Source of the DNA: Rehmannia glutinosa
Lineage: Eukaryota; Streptophyta; Magnoliopsida; Lamiales; Orobanchaceae
Direction: 5' to 3'
Length of the DNA stretch: 64,000 bases
Assembly (NCBI GenBank): GCA_016081115.2
Contig: CM071933.1
Coordinates: 58,108,660 to 58,172,659 of the forward strand
This document shows, one piece after another, positions 24,487 through 35,791 of this stretch; the stretch's first letter is position 1; the number at the start of each line of letters is the position of its first letter. The notes below the pieces were generated by a model. That model did no database searches. It saw only the letters and a list, made by a program, of their open reading frames with translations, and had not been told where the DNA came from. Both the position numbers and the translations under genes were made by a program.

Positions 24487-24664
24487 TATTAATTACCACA
24501 ATTAATACAACACCACCTTTGAAGATTACCACAATCTTCTTACAACACCTTCAAGGAGATTACCACAATCTTCCTTCAACACCTATGAAGAGTACCGCAC
24601 TCTTCAACACCTAAGATCACCCAAGTGTGTTCTTACCACAAGAACACTAACAAGGATATCTTGA
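24487..24664 (-). other. Array of ACCAC-loop hairpins (copia 2, 5' LTR leader)
   Basis: It carries the same hairpins as 17246-17396 plus one more, GAAGAGT/ACTCTTC with loop ACCGC. With a start site about 30 bases past the TATA box (near 24835), the array would lie roughly 170-350 nt into the RNA, between cap and primer-binding site. Confidence 0.85.
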
Positions 24665-24865
24665 TTTGGATGCTAGAAAAATTCAAGATTACAACTCAAT
24701 AAATGAAGTATACAAACTTTGAGTGCAAGTGTAATCAAGATTGTGCAAGTGCAAGAACTTATGCTATTACAACAAGAATGTAAAAATGAAAGCTTTGAGA
24801 ATTTTGCAGATTTCTTGTTGTATTGTATGCTTGTGTGTTGTGTATTGTTTCTTCAAACCATCCTC

Positions 24866-24873
24866 TATTTATA
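24866..24873 (-). promoter_or_regulatory. LTR TATA box, copia 2
   Basis: On minus TCCTATAAATAGAGGA, a strong plant TATA consensus, conserved at 17597-17604 and in copia 3 (46217-46224, 52542-52549). Confidence 0.8.
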
Positions 24874-25036
24874 GGAGAGTCTTCAAGATTGGATCTCCAA
24901 TATAGGCTCCTTCATCTTCACTTTTGTCTACAAAAAGAGGATCACAAGATGTAGAAATATTGTACAAAAATCAAAAGCAAATCTTGCTGATAAGAATTTC
25001 AAACGGCACAATTTTGCTGTCACAAAATTACATAGG

Positions 25037-25266
25037 GCGACCGGTTGCCCTGTATAAGATTTCGAGCGTTTGAAAGAAAATAGTGCGATCCAGGACAGGT
25101 TGCAGGGGGGTCCGACCGGTCAGGGGGTGCGACCGGTCGGAGGGGGGTCCGACCGGTCGGCCCTTCCCTTGACCGGTCGCCCTCCCTCATTTTTCAAGTT
25201 CAGTACGTTCTGTTTCGTGTTTTCATCTCTTCAGGTATCGGTCGACCGTTTGCTCGACCGATCGAC
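25037..25266. repeat. CGACCGGTCG palindrome array (copia 2, 5' LTR)
   Basis: Seven or so palindromes (GCGACCGGT, TCCGACCGGTCGG, TTGACCGGTCGCC, TCGGTCGACCG, CTCGACCGATCGA) spaced about 15-60 bp, better preserved than in the 3' LTR. Confidence 0.85.
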
Positions 25267-25593
25267 ATCAAAATTGAAATGTTGTCCGATTTTTGTCGAA
25301 AATAAATTTCAAGAAATACTCCAAAAAATTAGTAAAAATATTTTAAATCAATTGGGAGTATTTGGACAACTTTTATAAACATTATTTTGATGAAAAAAAA
25401 CCAATTGACACAAAATCATTAAAAGTGTTGTCCAATTTTTATCGAATAATAAACTCTAAGAAATACTCCAAAAATTGATAACAACATTTTAAATCATTTA
25501 GGAGTATTTGGACAACATTTATAAATATTGTTTTGGTATAAAAACGCATTTAAACAAAATCATCAAAATCTTGATAAAAACATTTATCTAACA

Positions 25594-26153
25594 AAGTGTG
25601 ATTAGGGTAGAAATGAACCTAAACTTGGGCTTTTATAGCTTAGCTCGGATTAGGTCCATAAAATTCGGATTCTGATACGATTGATAACAGAATCATGATT
25701 AAGATAAGATCGAATCTCCAAAACCCTAATTTTCCTTTGAGTTCACTGAGTCTGAGCTGACTTCATCTACTCCAGATCGGTAGTTCGGCTATTTTCGTGT
25801 GAAATCCTACCATGGAGGTCTTGGCCAACCTAATTCTTAGACCAAGCTCACATCTACTCAGTTCATTAGCTCGTCAAGTCGGACTAAAGAGGATTTGACA
25901 AACCTGTTCTTACCAACTGGACCATTAACACTGGTTTACCTCCAAAGATTCAATAGATCAGCTCATCCTTAGCACAGGCCCACTAGTTTGGTCCAACAAC
26001 TCACCCTATTGGTCATTCGTTCTCTCTTTAGCTAACGAGCACCTCAGCTCAGCCCAGCAAGGATTCTCAATACAATTTCAATAAAAGAGCACATCAGTTC
26101 GGCCCAATAATAAAAGCTCATCAGCTCAGCTCAATCTATATTAACCCTCATCA
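25594..26153 (-). repeat. 5' LTR of the gypsy element, outer piece
   Basis: Begins with the repeated AAGTG, matches the 3' LTR from about 10154 to 10791 with one deletion near 26110-26120, and ends CCCTCATCA beside the TATGC duplication. Confidence 0.92.
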
Positions 26154-26675
26154 TATGCACATGCCTAGAAAATTTGGTGTAAAAGAACAATTGAAAATAT
26201 GATGAATCTCGTCTTCAGGTCTTGCTTAGATTTCATATATGATATGATCATGAGATGCATTCACATTGATTTGTTACGTGTTCAAGAAAAATGCAGCTGA
26301 TAGACCAACAATGGCTTTCATCGTCCTTATGCTCAATAGTTTCCTTTAACTCTAGCAGTTCTTTCTGAGCCTGCATTTTGTGCGCCTAGTGGCTATGTTT
26401 CAGATACTTCACTCCTTCATGAACATATATCAAGGGACCATGAGCATAACAATTTATCAAAGAGTAAATTACCAGTTCAATCTGATAATCCATGCATCTA
26501 GAAATAATGCCTCAATCACTGGGTTATATCCACGTTGATTTCTGACAACCTTATAAATGTTATAGAACTAAATCTATTATATCTTATGCATATTACAATT
26601 GTTAGTGTAGAATATACCACTTCAAATGTTTTTTTTTCTTGTTTTGTGTTGCCTCTTTTATTACATATTAATAAA
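26154..26675. other. Spacer, no gene seen
   Basis: Unique-looking sequence, A+T-rich, with no supported ORF or repeat. Confidence 0.4.
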
Positions 26676-26880
26676 GACACGTGTATTGCACATGATTTAT
26701 ATAATTTTAGAAAGAAAAAAACACATGCATAGCACATGATCCATATAATTTCACTGAAAAGAGCGTGTCTCGCATATGATTCATATAACTATAAGAAAAA
26801 ACACATGCACCACATGTGATTCATAGAAACATAGTAAATAGCACGTGTCTTGCACATGATTCATATAACTTTATTAACTT
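26676..26880. repeat. Five-unit tandem repeat with CACGTG/CACATG cores
   Basis: Units of about 40 bp follow the pattern CACRTG...GCACATGATTCATATAA. Each unit starts with an E-box-like word (CACGTG or CACATG) and ends with a TTCATATAA-type word. Confidence 0.7.
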
Positions 26881-27489
26881 AATAATTTTATTAAAATAAT
26901 TCAAGATTTTTTATCAATAAAGATATATTAATTAAGTACTCGATTTTCTAATACGAAAAGTTCTCTATATATGTTGAATTAAATATTATTGGACATTTTT
27001 AAAATTTAATTTATAATGAAACAGTTTTTATTTAATATTTCAAATTACTCAAAGAGTTTCGATATTAAAAAAAAACATACATAAAGAGGGACACGTAATG
27101 TTACATTAAATTATATTATTAAAAGAATTAAATTGTGTATTATACTATTACACACTACATTTTGAAATTATACCGGAGTCTCTGGTTATAATATGAAAAT
27201 TATGTAGTTGTGAACTTTTGAATAGTGTATAATTATAATAATCATAGTTACCCTTCATATACGAAGATTTATTTGTTAGTTTTAAGTTGTTGAAAAAACT
27301 ACAAGATTTTATATTTATCTCAATTATTTATCTTTTTCATAAAATTCTTTATATATAACAACCAAATAGTTTTTGAGAAGTTTTGCCTTTTTCCAAAACA
27401 TTATAACATTTTTTATCTTTAAATATTTTTTTTCATGGAGCTTTTACAAACAATGCAATATGCTGTACAAAATTTATATATATCTCACT
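26881..27489. other. A+T-rich spacer
   Basis: Very A+T-rich, no ORF or structured feature recognised. Confidence 0.4.
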
Positions 27490-27498
27490 TAGAAAATA

Positions 27499-28916
27499 GA
27501 GGAAAAAACATTAAACTCCCCAAACTATGCGGGTTTTTGCACTTTACCATATAAACTAATATTCTTTATATTTTACCATACAAACTATATAAATTTTGCA
27601 CTTTGCCCTATAGCAGTCATCGCCGGTGGAATATTCTCCGAATATTCCGGCACGTGCCCTCCATGTGAGGGCAAACCAGTCTTTGCCTAAAATTAAAATA
27701 GAAATAGTTACACTTTATTATCTGAACTTTGTTAAGAATTTCACTTTACCATCTAAACTTTATGCAATTTTTCACTTTGACATATCAATTTATGAAAATT
27801 AAAAAAATTATTTGTATATACATTTATTTATCCTTTATTTTTAACTTTTATTCGTAAAAAGAAAAAAAAATCTACCAGTGGTATAATTTTAGGATTTAGG
27901 TTTATGATTAAGATGGGTACAAATAATATCACTGATATCGATTTGTTTTTGGTTGTTTAGACATCTTTGAATTGTTATAAGGTTTAAACATTTTTATATT
28001 GATTTCATCTCAATTTTCTAATGTGATGTTGCTTTAGATTTGTATTTGTAATTCTTAGTTCAATTCATAATTGCATATTCAAAACTTGATTATAGTGTTA
28101 AAGAATTATTTTTGTTTTTCATAAATTCAAATAATTTCACGCTTGGCTAAATTTTCTTATGAGAAACATTTGGTCGATTACCACATTACATTGCTCTCGT
28201 ACTCTTATAAGTAGTGGTTAAACTCAATAGGTATTTGGTGAACGAACAAAAACCATAAGTGAACAAAAAATTCTGTACGAATCGTGTGCTGAATATTGTA
28301 CCAAAATAATCAGTTCGACTCAAACTTTTATCATACTTTTTTTCGGTATTCCGGTAACTCAAAATTTTACAAAAAAAAAAAGAAAAAAAATATTTTAATC
28401 ATAATTATAATATCTTTTTAGTATTTTTTTACTTTTAGTGTGCAAAAAATAAATTATTATACAAAAATAAGTAATATATATATGAGAATAATATAAAAGT
28501 AATTTGGTATATGCTAAATTTTTATTTCGATTCGTTAACAATATGATTTAAACTTATTTTTATGATTTTTATGTATTAATTAAGATAAATAAATGTATAT
28601 ACACATAATTATTTTAATTTTCTTTAATTGATATGGCAAAGTGAAAATTGCGCAAAGTTTAGATGGCAAAGTGAAATTATTGACTAAGTTCAGATGGTAA
28701 AGTGTAACTACTTCACTTTGAATTTTAGCCAAAGACGGTTTTGCTCTCACGTGGAGGGCGCATGCCGGAATATTCGGAGAATATTCCATCGGTGATGACC
28801 GTTATAGGGTAAAGTGCAAAACTTGTATAGTTTGTATGATAAAGTGTGAAAGAAATTAGTTTATATGGTAAAGTACAAAAAATCGCATAATTTTGGGGGT
28901 TTAGTATTTTTTCCTC
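27499..28916. mobile_element. Non-autonomous Mutator-like element with 300-bp TIRs
   Basis: Arms 27499-27798 and 28617-28916 are long inverted copies starting GAGGAAAAAA. The flanks TAGAAAATA (27490-27498) and TGGAAAATA (28917-28925) match at 8 of 9 bases, the 9-bp duplication expected for Mutator-like elements. The 0.8-kb centre is A+T-rich with no transposase ORF. Each arm has a G+C-rich middle (CCGGTGGAATATTC) and repeated phrases such as CACTTTACCAT. A solo arm lies at 8636-8920. Confidence 0.88.
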
Positions 28917-28925
28917 TGGAAAATA

Positions 28926-29919
28926 AGTCCTCAAACTTACTGTGCATAGTTCAATATAATTCCTCAAATAATTATTATCTTACCTATCGTATTTGAACTA
29001 ACATATACATTTTAAAGTAATTGACTTCCGCTGCCAATTTCAAAATGTTACACATAAAATCATGTTCTTTCAATTTTTCTTACGTGACAAAACATTATAA
29101 TTTTTTTTGTTTAGTATGGATCGCTGAGAGAATGAGATCGTCAGAGGCGCAGCTTGGTTAGACCCAAGATTGATAAGCTCGAGTCCCTCAGAGAGAGCAA
29201 GGCCTGGGGTTTCAACCGGAGTCGCAACTAGAAAACTAAATTTTATCATAATTAAGTATCACATTGGCATTTTAACTTATAATTTTATAAATTTTTCATT
29301 CACTGACATCCAAGTTTTACTATGAAAACAAACTAATATATATTAAATGACTTCTAAAATTAAAGTTTTTCTTGTTAAATTTTTACAAGGACATATATGC
29401 CCATTTTAACTCCATTTACTCTTATTTTTCCTTTTAATTTTTTATATCTTGTTTTTTTGGAATTAGTCAAAAATCTATTGGTGATATAGATTTAGAATTT
29501 TCTAATAACATACCTCCATGTAAGTAAAAAAAAAAAAAAATCTATGACGGAGAGATTCAAATCATAATAAATTTTAAAAAGAACAATAATTTTGAAAATA
29601 AATATCAGAAAGTAGCTTATAATATGAAATGAATTCAACGTATTCTAAAAGTTACGATTAAAAACGACATAAGAAAAAATTAGAATAAAAAAAGGTCAAT
29701 CGTCTTGTATTTAATAATTTAACCAAATAAAAGTTAAATTAATTTTAAATTACTTAATTGCCCTTTAAATTAACTTTGCCAAAGGAATTATTTCTGTCAA
29801 ATCAAAAAGTTCAAGAAACTATCGAACCTATTTAAACTTTTAATATTAGCATATATAGTATATATAGATATAGATATGATATAGATTATCCCTCCCTTTT
29901 TATGATTAATTGAGCAGAT
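28926..29919. other. A+T-rich spacer with possible SINE-like patch
   Basis: Mostly A+T-rich. At 29110-29230 a G+C-richer patch has GCAGCTTGGTTAGAC and GGGGTTTCAACC, loosely like tRNA A and B boxes; I do not call it a gene. Confidence 0.35.
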
Positions 29920-30087
29920 CTCTTGTAAGACGGCCGCACGGATTGCACTTTTAGTGTAAAAAGTGATACTTTGTCTGAATACACTTAAATTTAATGTATT
30001 CGGACAAGGTATCACTTTTTATACTAAAAGTGTCATTTTTTACCCTAAAAGTATCATCTGTTGCACCGTGCGACCGTCTTACACAAG
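29920..30087. mobile_element. Foldback MITE
   Basis: The ends are inverted (TAAGACGGCCGCACGG at left, CCGTGCGACCGTCTTA at right). Inside, a second pair of arms (29945-29983 and 29997-30040) is almost complementary around a short A+T loop, so the whole element folds into one long hairpin. A related decayed copy lies near 55990-56045. Confidence 0.78.
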
Positions 30088-30440
30088 TTTTTCCTAATTA
30101 TAATTAAAAAAAAAAAGAGGGGGAGGGGATAATTAAGAATGCCTGTTTTTTCCTCCACTAATCTTGTACCCTTTGCATGAACTAATCAGCGTTTAGAGAA
30201 AATGAGCATCAGATATTCGATATAAAGAAGTAACCAAATTTACACCTAAGTACATTGAGATCTTTATATCTGAAATAGTACAAATTCAATCCATTCAAAG
30301 TAAGATACAATATTTCATGTCTAAAAAATTCCAAAAGCCTGTGATCAAGGTTTTATACACACACATCTTTCAAAACCCCTATGAGAGGAGCAAAGCAAGC
30401 TTGAATCCACTATAATGGAGTAAGTGGCTATATATGGATA
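30088..30440. other. Spacer and 3' flank of the ALIS gene
   Basis: This probably includes the 3' untranslated region of the minus-strand gene. No other feature was seen. Confidence 0.4.
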
Positions 30441-33400
30441 TCAGTGACCCCCTGCATTCCGGTTCCATGACAAATAAGACGGATCTCCAAGTTGCCTGAG
30501 ACATAAACCATACTATTAATACTCTATTCTCCCCAACCAAATATTTTCAAATTTTGTATACTTAAAAAAACAAAAGGGAGATTGATGTAGATATTAGCAG
30601 TAATCACACATTATGGACTGCCTCAACAAAACAAACGAAAAGAGGGAGGTAATTGTTAGGTAAACACAAGCCTCAGAGGGGTATTTATAATTTTGAAAAA
30701 TCATTGGAGATTTTTGTAATCAAGTTAAACTTCAGGGTAGTTATTGTAATTATCTCTACATAAATTAATACCATGCAACAACTACATCCTAGAAAATCAC
30801 TCTGGCATAACCAGAGAGGCAAAAGACCATACCTTGGTTTAATAAGATAAATAAGCATGAAAACCATGGCCAAGAAAAAGCACAATCCACCCACTGTGAG
30901 ATATGCAATACCCACAAAATCATTCTTCCCTCCCAGCCAGCTCGAAGTAGAAAGAACAAGTTTCTTCTTGCCATTGAAACTGTAAGTATTATAATTGTTT
31001 ATCAATGTCACATTGATGGCATCGCCAGCTTGAAGATCAACTTCTATTTTCCCATACAATTTCCTAAATGTTGGCAGAGCAGCAGTTCGCATCCAAACAA
31101 TGAGGTCCTCCTGCTCGCTCAACTGTTTCATGACAACATATTCATTAGACATATTGTAAAATGAATCTTGAGAGCAACTGAAACTAAAATCACAAGGAAG
31201 CATGAAAGAACACTACTGGTCAATCATTGATAGTGGTATTAAAGTGAAATATAAGCTTAGGAAATATCTTAAAATATCTCGATTCGAAAGTAATACAAGG
31301 CAAGCAATATATTTTGGACTGCTTTTGTTTAAACATAAGATTCATTAATTTGAAACTCATGAATAAGTAGGTAATAAACGAAAGACTCCAGAAACCAGAT
31401 GCTGCTACACACACAAACATGATATGTTACTCTTTAGCATCATGACATCTGCATAATGTGGTGAATATGGTGAATATGTTACTCTTTAGCAGTCAGTGGA
31501 TGATGAATATGGTGGACCGGAATAAGTGCAGAAAAATCTCAATGACACGTTTAGATGTTTTTCTACCTTTAAAACAATTCTATTGTAATTGTAAACAAAT
31601 AAATAAAATAATGAATTGGTTCATTCAATATGCTAAGATGCTTTATTTAATAATGAGCATGATAAAAGTTAATCATTTATGAAACTTCAAGGCCACAGAA
31701 TGAAGCCCTCAATCAGACTACATTAGTTGTTAGACCTTCTCACTCCAACAGCAAGATGGATGTACGATTTCAATAAAACAAATTAATATTGTATTCAATA
31801 TTCAATGCAGGAAAAGCTACTTTTCAATGAACTGCAAATCAAGTTATATATTGCTATAAAGGGCTAGAGGCTTACTGGTATTGATGTGTCAAGTCTGGCA
31901 CCACCTATTAAGGTACCATTCTGAAAGTTTCTTGGGAAGACATTGCTTCCAAACTTACGATCCCTATCACTCTTCCAAGAGATGTCTCTCTTGTTTATGG
32001 CCAATTGCTGGTTACCGCGAGTAAATCCATAAGTATCGTTAAACAAACTCCATGCTATAAGACCACAAGGAACAATTGGGTTCCCATCCGCTGTGGTGTC
32101 CTCGGGACTACAGGAACTTGTTTCACGCTCATTCCCAGGACTTCTCAGCTGCTGATCATTTCGGCTCCTCACATATCTAACATTAATGACAGAAATTTGT
32201 TAGGGCATAATAAAAGATATTTAGTAACTAAACAAGAAACATCAACTGAACTACAGACACCTAAGAGGAAAAACAGTAAATTTGCTTTTTGTTTCATAAA
32301 AGAAAAGCAGCAACTGTATAAGAATATGGTCGCCAGAATTTGGTACAAGAAGAGGAGGAAACTACATTATAACTACCTGCGGTGATTTTGATAGAAATTG
32401 TCGAGCTGGTAATACACATATATTGGCTGCTCCATTCGTTTTGGAACCTGACATTCATTAATCAATTAGTCAACAGCAGTTTAATATATTTTCTATACCA
32501 AAGAGACCATATGATAAGATGCAACAGCCACAACAGCAATCAGAAAATGCTGAATGGGCACTCACCGTAAGGATTCTATTGCAGGTTTTGTCTTGAGAAC
32601 TTTGAATAAACCCAACCTTGTCGTTTACCGAATCTAAAGGAATGCATTCATTATCATATCGATAAACAATTTCAACAACCTGGTGTACAGGAAAGAATTT
32701 TCAGTTAGTAACAATCTCGAAAAGGAAGGGATAGAGCAATAAAAAAAAGTACATAGCAGTCAACTTGTAGCATACATCTTGAGAAGCAAGAAGAGATACA
32801 ACTCCAATGGGAATGAAGACAACACTGACAAGCAAGAATGTCGAGATCACCTGCGCCAAAGAGTCAAAAGGGAGCCAAGCCATTATTAAAAAAAAAAAAA
32901 GTCAATCAATGTGAGGGCATTAAAGGACTCTGCAAAAAGTTGAAACATTTACCCATTTAGGAGTAAGAATAGGTTTGCAAGCAGGAAGTTCCTGCTGAGT
33001 AAACCTTGAATCTGAGAAACAAAATTGAAAACAAAACACCAGTTAGAAAACTGAAAACCAAACAACTCATATCATAGATCTGAATCATTGGGCTAGATAG
33101 TTCTGACAGATGGCCAGTCCACATTCAAAGTATAATAAAGGAAATTTGATGACATTATTCAATATCTTATAGATAAAAAGGCCGTCAAAAGTAACATGAT
33201 TAATATCACTAAACTAAAAATCTTTCAGCACAGTTAAAGTCACAGCTTCGCATAAATTTAGCAAATTCTTTTAATTCAAACAGAAATATGGTAAACTTCC
33301 TTCTTTTACCCAATGTTCCTTCACATCTTAGAGCCATAAGAACAGTTGCTAAATGGAGCACATAGAATTCTAAAATGTATGACACTAATCATATTAAACC

Positions 33401-34071
33401 TTGGATAGAATCATTAATTATATCAGGCTCCTTTTAAAGTGCCCCAACAGCTGCAGGAATTTGTTGGATGGCGAAAACTGTTAACCGGTTTCCCCAAAAA
33501 AAAAAATGAACAATCAAGTCTCCACTGCTCTCAGTATTGGCTTCCAGACCACACAGCAAAACAAAACAAAAAAAAAAATCTCACTATCTTAAAACATTCC
33601 GTTGCCCATAAAATCAGAAAGAGAGCACAATGATCATCAATTGGAAGTCGTGTTTTCCTCATTTGTCAATATCTTGCAAAATAATTCATGGTTGGGAGCT
33701 GTAAAATCAGCTTTTTTGACAAAAAGTTATTAAAATCTCTGGTTTGACCAAACATACCATGAATGGAAATGATGAACTGGAGTTGTTCTGTAAATATATG
33801 TCATTAGTCATAACTAGTTATAGAAACTTTCGCCAATTAGTAAATTTCTAATTCGAAACACCTCATTTTCCTCATATTTCACCAATTCAGTCAAAAGCAT
33901 TCAATACCGGAACCTCCAATAACAAAACAACAAAAGAAACATCAAAGTTTTTAGAAGAACTTAAAGAAGGTAAAGAAAAGTACACTTGGGTCGCTTGGAA
34001 TTCCTTCTAGGCGCAGTCGATTCGGCCGATCCAGATCCTGCAGCACTCGATGACGGAGTACTCGTGTTCAT
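30441..34071 (-). CDS. ALIS: ALA-interacting subunit (CDC50/LEM3 family), P4-ATPase beta subunit
   Basis: Eight exons, all GT-AG: 33984-34071, 32953-33011, 32776-32850, 32566-32679, 32377-32447, 31876-32176, 30833-31122 and 30441-30495 (stop 30441-30443). They join in phase to 350 residues, the usual ALIS length. The start MNTSTPSSSAAGSGS is a Ser-rich cytosolic tail, followed by FTQQELPACKPILTPKW, a membrane segment near residues 50-72 (STFLLVSVVFIPIGVVSLL), a large lumenal domain with paired cysteines (NECIPLD, KTCNRI, SSCSPED, VPCGLIAWS) and an NVT glycosylation site near residue 273, a second membrane segment near 305-330, and the tail LGDPSYLSWNRN. ALIS proteins pair with P4-ATPases to flip phospholipids and let the pump leave the ER. 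The family call is firm; which paralogue is not. Confidence 0.96.
30656..30765. repeat. MITE fragment in the last ALIS intron
   Basis: AAGCCTCAGAGGGGTATTTATAATTTT and a facing AAACTTCAGGGTAG...GTAATTATCTC copy the ends of the MITE at 7051-7494. The element is short and decayed. Split reading: AAGCCTCAGAGGGG / TATTTATAATTTT. Confidence 0.55.
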
Positions 34072-34800
34072 CACTTAACCAGAATTTTTGTTCTTTCTTC
34101 CTTCCCCCTCCTCAAACAACGAATCTTTATTCCCAAAAGGAAGGCTAATGGATTGAGCCAAACGACAAACAGGAAGATCAAATAGAAACGCAAGATTTAA
34201 AACAAAAGAATCGCAAATCGAGGAACTCAAGAACTTCGATAGTTAGAAAAATATTATATATCAAAAAAAGAGATGGAGAAGAAGATAATTAAGGAGGGTT
34301 TGGAATAATAAAGAGGGTGAGATGCGTGGGAAGAAGCTCTTCTATATCTCACACTTTTTCTTCTTTGACTTTGAAATTTCTTCCCCTTGTTATTTTCACC
34401 GGAGACCCACAAATGAGAAAATTAAAAATAATAAAAATAAACAAACAAGAAGATTCTGCGAGGCGTATTTTTCCTGCTAAAACTCAATCAGGGCGGCAGG
34501 CGCAAACAGTCCACTCTGATTCATCCCTCTAAATATTTTTCTCTCCAATCTAGAAGGCTGAACTTGAAGGAGGAAGGGGGTTAGGAAGGTGGGAAAGTTT
34601 ATTGCAGGGGTAAAAATGGAAACGAAATGAATTTGTCAAAAGTCAAGTATATGATGCTTTTGCACACGTTTTTCTATTACCGGATCTGGACCCGGTCCAT
34701 CTGGAGCCGACACGATGGATTTGCCCTTTTTTCCCCCTTTTTAGAACAAAAACCATGAGGCATGATGATTGAAAAACAACTATGAAGCATGAGAGTTTGC
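34072..34800. other. ALIS 5' leader and promoter region
   Basis: On minus, the leader is pyrimidine-rich. A TATATAATATTTT on minus near 34250-34262 could be the TATA box about 185 bp before the ATG; this is a guess. Beyond it no other gene is visible. The MITE at 34801 starts about 730 bp upstream of the ATG. Confidence 0.4.
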
Positions 34801-34843
34801 TTAGACCATCTCCAATCTATAACACCAAATTTAGTGTAAAAAT

Positions 34844-35791
34844 TGTTGAAAAATTTCTGGTGTTTTATTTCTGTAAACTGGATTATAATGAACTGTAACA
34901 AACTATTACAAGAAATCGAAAATTGCAGAATAGCCGAGGCGAAAGTAAAAACTCTATCCGCAAAGATAAACACGTCTCGTATAAGTCTTTGACGAATTTA
35001 ATGACGTGTTATCCCCAAAGATACAACAGTTTCGATCCTTGTAATAAGCAAAGATCAGAATTACAAGGCACCTTTCGAATCGAAATGTGCAAAATCGAAG
35101 TACACTATGTAAGTCAAGAAAGAAAATGAGTATGAAAGTGTGTAATCAACAACAACAATGCTCCTATTTATAGGACTTCCAATGTCTTGGGGTCTCTTTC
35201 TTGCACAGGCAAGAACACCGAGGATAATGGGTTGTAACCTCCGGTAGTGGGCACTCCTCCAATGACCACTATGATGTAACTTTTAGTGGTCTTTGTTCCA
35301 TTATAAAAGCTCGCAGTTTCAAACTTTTAAGTTGCAACTTTATTTGTTTTTATTCTCCAAAAATAAAAACAAATGTTTTCAGGCAAAACTAGGCCCGTCT
35401 AGTTGGGACACGGGCTCGGGCTATATTTTATTAATATTAACGGCGCGCATGTTAATGCCCACCACACTCACATGTGTATAGTTATTTCATCTTGCACACT
35501 CTTATACACCCACTTACTTATATATTGAATAAAATTAATATTTTATTCCCATGTGGGATGGTGTCTTTTCACCTTCCCATCATCCATTATCCCATTTCAA
35601 AGTGATTATCTTGTGGATTTTATTTATCACTCACCACTAAATGGTTTTGAGAAGTTAAATATACCACACTCATCTACTCGAAACGTAGAATTTTATTTTA
35701 CTATTTAATTCCTCCAAAATTAAATAATTAGTCACTAAAAAATTGGTCAAAGTTAGGTATCAACCATTACTTCTCAAACCAATTTCCAACA
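34844..35791 (-). repeat. 3' LTR of copia 4
   Basis: TG...CA repeat of 948 bp with TATA box on minus at 35165-35172 (CCTATAAATAGGA). It differs from the partner in a middle stretch (about 35180-35460). Confidence 0.92.

Larger units (their letters stand above)
17032..25593 (-). mobile_element. Ty1/copia element 2 (Sirevirus-like), nested in gypsy LTR
   Basis: Two long LTRs start TGTTAGTCC and end ATCTAACA, with a perfect 5-bp duplication AAGTG (17027-17031, 25594-25598). Between them come PBS, gag, and pol, in leftward order, then about 1.4 kb of 3' non-coding DNA with several polypurine-tract-like runs. Long LTRs plus repeated polypurine tracts are typical of plant Sireviruses, so I infer that lineage. 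It inserted after the gypsy element was already in place. Confidence 0.93.
24270..25593 (-). repeat. 5' LTR of copia 2
   Basis: The 1324-bp LTR, with the same layout as the 3' copy: hairpin array 24487-24664, TATA box 24866-24873, palindromes 25037-25266, inverted-repeat modules 25290-25520. The extra length comes mainly from one additional hairpin unit (about 24583-24610) and small indels. Confidence 0.93.
9985..26153 (-). mobile_element. Ty3/gypsy Tat-like element with nested insertions
   Basis: The element is bounded by LTRs starting TGGTTGA and ending CCCTCATCA on +, with a perfect 5-bp target duplication TATGC at 9980-9984 and 26154-26158. It reads leftward: 5' LTR (26153 to 16905, interrupted by copia 2), primer-binding site, gag, protease, then a 2.5-kb insertion, an antisense ORF, polypurine tract and 3' LTR. 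Reverse transcriptase, RNase H and integrase are not seen, so the copy is non-autonomous. The antisense ORF next to the 3' LTR is a known trait of plant Tat/Retand-type gypsy elements, hence the lineage call. Confidence 0.9.

Noticed and set aside
26516..26737. Overlapping short ORFs on both strands
   Set aside because: A+T-rich spacer, low-complexity translation, no homology recognised.
28580..28967. Minus-strand ORFs in the right arm of the Mutator-like element
   Set aside because: They fall in the terminal repeat and show no transposase motif.
29110..29230. Possible SINE
   Set aside because: A- and B-box-like words are loose and there is no clear 3' tail or target duplication, so it is only mentioned in the spacer entry.
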